DNA of 64,000 nt. Origin: Kryptolebias marmoratus (taxonomy: Eukaryota; Chordata; Actinopteri; Cyprinodontiformes; Rivulidae). Positions 60,241-64,000 of this stretch are shown piece by piece. Every line of letters starts with the position of its first letter. Position 1 is the first letter of the stretch. Location: contig NC_051445.1 of assembly GCF_001649575.2 (NCBI RefSeq), forward strand, positions 4,761,150 to 4,825,149, given 5' to 3'. A program made the position numbers and the translations under genes. Under the pieces are notes generated by a model that made no database searches, was not told the origin of the DNA, and saw only the letters and a list, made by a program, of their open reading frames with translations.

Positions 60241-62987
60241 TTACATAAACCATGAAACAGTCAGCTGTTCATTAGAGTTTACAATAATCTGATTTTAAAA
60301 TTAGATTTAGACCAGATACATTTTTATGTGTGCATGTACAAAACTTTAGAATTGAAGGGTGTTCTTTTTTTTACCATAAATATATATTTCTGACTCCAAC
60401 GTGTGAATAACCACACTGACATCAAAGACAAAGAAAACAAAAATTTGAAATCCTCCTAAATATATATATATTTCAAACACGGTGTGTATTTGAACATCAT
60501 TCAAACCAACATTTAGTGCAACTTTTGCAAACATCACATCAACATTCATACAACAAGTTTCTGAAAGATTGTCCTGCCGAGTTTGTAAATCAGCATAAAA
60601 AACAGGAAAAAAGTTCTCATAACAATAAATTATTACTCAGTACAGGTGAAAAGAAGAGCTGGATCATTTAAAGACTAAAACACATTACATGAACCCTTCA
60701 ACAAGCAAGAGTAAACAATGGCACAAACATAAGATTCTTTATGATGACTTGGTATCTGAACAGAATCAAAGAAATAATGTGGATTTTAATTTGGAGGAAA
60801 GCCAAATTTTGTGTCAAAATGATTATTTTTGTGCTATTTTAGGAACATTTAGGCTGCAGCACTGTGTTGAGTCAAATCGATGTTTGGGAATCAGAGCTTC
60901 GAGCTCACTGCGCTGCAGGTTAGCTGTGAAACAATGAAGGGTGACTCAATCACGTGATAATCGTTCATAACATGGAGGTGTATTGCTGTATTTTTGAGTT
61001 TTATGAGAGATGTTTCGCAAGAAGCTAGTTTTTACAAATTTCTACACAAAGTAAACATTTGTACCTAAAAGGTGATTCTCAACTTTCATGATGTTTAACC
61101 GTTTAAACGTGAAAATAAAACTGAATCAAAAATGTGCTTTTTTCTGGAGTTTTCCATAAAAGCTTGTCAAAAAAAGAATAAGCTTTCCTCATCAACATCT
61201 GAGCAAACTAGATTGAGAAAAAAAGACAGTAATGCAGTTAAAACTTTAGAAGACATTTGTCAAACTGTCTCAGACATGAACAATAAACTTTGATGCTCTA
61301 ATCTTCACACAGCCAAATTAAAGTGACACCAGTTGGCACAACTGGCTCTGTAGAAAATGTTGACTCAGGACGGCGCAGCAGACTCGTGTCTATATTAGCA
61401 GAGCTGTTACAGTGTGTCATACCAGCTAATGCTACCGTACGATTCAACATAACATCTACGCTCATCTGAGCTGAGTGAGAATGGGAAAACTGAAGGAGAG
61501 GACAATGTGACATGTGGTGCTGATCCAAATCTCATGCAGCTGGTTCAGGACATCTGTGAGCAAACTGCAAAGCTTAATAAGTTCCAGAAACAATATCTGT
61601 CTGTAACAGGCTGCTGAAAGGTGACAGGGTAAACTTTCCACACTGAAGTGTGCAGAAAAGATTACTTTCGATGAACTGATTCTTGTATTGAGGCAAAGTC
61701 ACATCCTCACAGTCTTCTGTATTGCAGTTTGACAAAAAATAAAACATGAGAAATTATAAAAGTGCAGTACAATAAAATGAAACATAATATGAGTACTTGG
61801 CAATACATATACATTTCAAACTTTGAAGTTTCTCAAACATTTCCTCATGAACACACAGGTATAACACGTACAGTCTGGTGACACCAGTCTCCCACAGCAT
61901 TGGATGTAAGCCCTGTGAATGAAACCAAACTGATATTCTTCACAAACAACACGAGGAGACATGAACGCTCCCACACTTGATTCCCTGTGATGCTGCTCTG
62001 CTCCTGAGAAGAATAAACCTTTTTACAGGAAAACCTTTTCTATCTGATAGACTTTAAAACAGCTTTCTCTGTTTCAGCAGCCGTGTAGTAAACGTATTGT
62101 TTGTCACCAGCTTGGAGCAGGTTCCCTTATAAGATACTAAAAAAGACTTACTAGTTTGATAACTTATTTAGAGATTTATCTTTTCTAAAGTAGCTGCTTA
62201 TATTAAGCAACTTTTCATTCATATAGTCCTGCAGTAATGAGTTCATACTTATAAGTTGTACATTACTTTAAACATTTATCTGAGGAGAATTATTATCTGA
62301 TTCTATGGAAAGTAAGTGACTGAGAAAGCTAAGATATAATCATGAGCTGTTCTTAAATACAGATTGGATAGATTTAATTCCTCGTTTTTAACAGTGTGAA
62401 TCTTATTGAAATGTCATATATTTCTGATTTCTGTTATAAATACAACTAAACAATCTGTAAAGAGGAAGAAGGACTCTGCTGCTTCTAAGCATCCTTGGCA
62501 ACAACACTCCAGCTCATTTCAACCCTGCAGATGTGGACAAATAATCAGTTGGCTTGTAAAATCCATCAAATTCAACTGTGTCTGCAGATCAAAACTGCTG
62601 AGAGTTCCTTCATCTGGTAAACCTGTATCTGTCAGATTATGGCAAAAATAAGACTTTGTGATGCCTGTTTAAACATTGGTGAAATTCTATTTGTTTTTCC
62701 TTTCTCATAACATCTGGACACTCATTTCCTGTCTATCATAGTTATGTATTATTATGGAGTCGATGGCAAAGTTCACGTTGATCATCCGTCCATTTAATTT
62801 TGTGAAAGTTTTGAGAAGTGAAGGCAGGAAAATTCAAGCAGCAGTCTCTTTTTGGACTCTGAGGTCGTTGAGCTCTTATTACTTCATTTACATTCAAACT
62901 GCAGTTTCTGAAACATCCCATGATGCCGTCCTCTCTTAAGTACCTTCCAGTTCATCCCAACTCAGTATTTTCTGTAAAGCTCCATCT

Positions 62988-64000
62988 TCATTGGAGTTGG
63001 GAGACCTTGAGGGGTGCCGTGCTGCCAAAGTCCAGGAAGAAGGGTCCTTCCTGTTTGGGCAGGAAGGTGGTGGGGGTGACATTGTAGATGCCTGCTGGGA
63101 CATGGTCCACCTCCATGTAGCAGAAACCACATCTAGAAAAAGACAGTGAGACGTGTTTTATGATGCACAGAAATGTAACATCAGTTTGGATGAGTGGAAA
63201 CCAGGAAGACCACAACTTAGCAAACTAACTTTCAGATCCTCTCCCATCTGTTCTTAACTTTACTCTGACTAAATCCAGAATAATCCTGTGAGATGGATTT
63301 TAATCAGTACATTAAGACATGAGGTTGAGTCACAAGTTGTTGTGCTTATTTGTGTGTATTTCTTTGTGGAAAAAGTCACCAGTTATCTTCTTGACTTGGT
63401 CAGGAATTATTAATGACTTATAACTAGAACTTACTGACACTCTTTCAACTACACAATGAGGAAAAGTTCCTTGTTCATTTTATTAAATTTAATTGTGACT
63501 GGCAGTCAGCATTTTCAGGGCATTTGGATTTCCAGTAATTTTGCACTGCTTCACAATTTTTTTTATTTTTTTCCAATAATCCAATAATAGTTTGTTTTAC
63601 TCTTAACTAGAGTAGGTTGTGCAGATTTTTTTTTTTTTAGATTGTTAAAGAGTCAAAAACACTTTAAAGAAAACACACAGTTTTAATGTAGTATGCAAAA
63701 CCCTGCGACAGAAAGCCTAAGTAACTAAAAAAATATAGTGGATAATCACTCTCGTGGTTACCATTTTCTCAGAGGTTTCGATTTGTAAGACATCTCTCAA
63801 ATATGTTGGGTATTGCTTAAATACTTTTATTTAATTATTTTTTTAATAAATGTATTTTAAAAGGTACAGCACTTTATTTCTTATCACGTGATCATTACTG
63901 TACCTGTAATCTCCACTGCTCTTCTTCTGGAAGGCAGCCGGGCCTGGATCGCCCACCGTCGACACCGTCACCATCTCAAAGCCGACACTGTACTGCCTAC
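62988..64000 (-). CDS. capn7: Calpain 7 C-terminal end, last two exons (partial)
   Basis: Minus-strand exons: at least 64000-63904 (its left border is outside the window) and 63132-62988, with TGA at 62990-62988. The 79 visible residues include VGFEMVTVSTVGDP, AAFQKKSSGDYRCGFCYMEV, FLPKQEGPFFLDFGSTAP and a terminal LKVSQLQ. This is the C-terminal C2-like (calpain type-beta sandwich) domain of calpain 7, an atypical PalB-type cysteine protease recruited to ESCRT-III through its N-terminal MIT domains. The catalytic domain lies outside the window. Neighbouring sh3bp5 fits the conserved vertebrate order. Confidence 0.93.

Larger units (their letters stand above)
55761..62987. other. Intergenic and capn7 3' UTR, tail-to-tail
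   Basis: No complete gene recognised. It contains repeat copies (57220-57680, 58138-58300), a decayed DNA-transposon remnant (59480-60240) and a short exon-like block on the minus strand (58838-58888). The portion near 61000-62987 may be capn7 3' UTR, but its end is not clear. Confidence 0.5.

Overview
This is a window of vertebrate nuclear DNA, almost certainly from a ray-finned (teleost) fish. The genes are split by GT-AG introns, the exons encode recognisable vertebrate proteins, the non-coding DNA is AT-rich, and several interspersed repeats have typical teleost forms. There are no bacterial-style operons, CRISPR arrays or clear RNA genes. The scaffold has one 48-base gap at 10157-10204.

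Layout from left to right: (1) the last coding exon of a secreted Cys-rich protein, best matched to bmper (+, 478-659); (2) eaf1 (-, 5053-7897, six exons); (3) mettl6 (+, 8430-11196, five coding exons), head-to-head with eaf1 across about 0.5 kb; (4) a small secreted single-Ig-domain protein (-, 13870-15714, three exons); (5) a type II membrane C-type lectin-like receptor with a repetitive heptad neck (+, 17817-22180, six exons), head-to-head with the Ig gene; (6) about 6.7 kb without a confident gene; (7) sh3bp5 (+, 28903-55112, nine coding exons, with a 14-kb third intron); (8) about 7.9 kb of 3' UTR, old repeats and a degraded transposon; (9) the last two exons of capn7 (-, 62988-64000, running off the window edge).

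The order eaf1-mettl6-sh3bp5-capn7 matches the order I recall for human 3p25. Two things differ. A bmper-like gene lies beside eaf1 where I would expect COLQ, and an immune-looking pair (secreted Ig domain plus C-type lectin) lies between mettl6 and sh3bp5. The housekeeping genes serve separate jobs: eaf1 in transcription elongation with ELL, mettl6 in tRNA-Ser m3C32 modification, sh3bp5 in Rab11 exchange and JNK docking at mitochondria, capn7 in ESCRT-linked proteolysis. The two immune-like genes are the least predictable part and the best place to look for lineage-specific biology.

All exon boundaries were read by eye from splice consensus and reading frame. Every joined coding sequence keeps frame across all its introns. 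Names rest on remembered family sequences, not on a database search.
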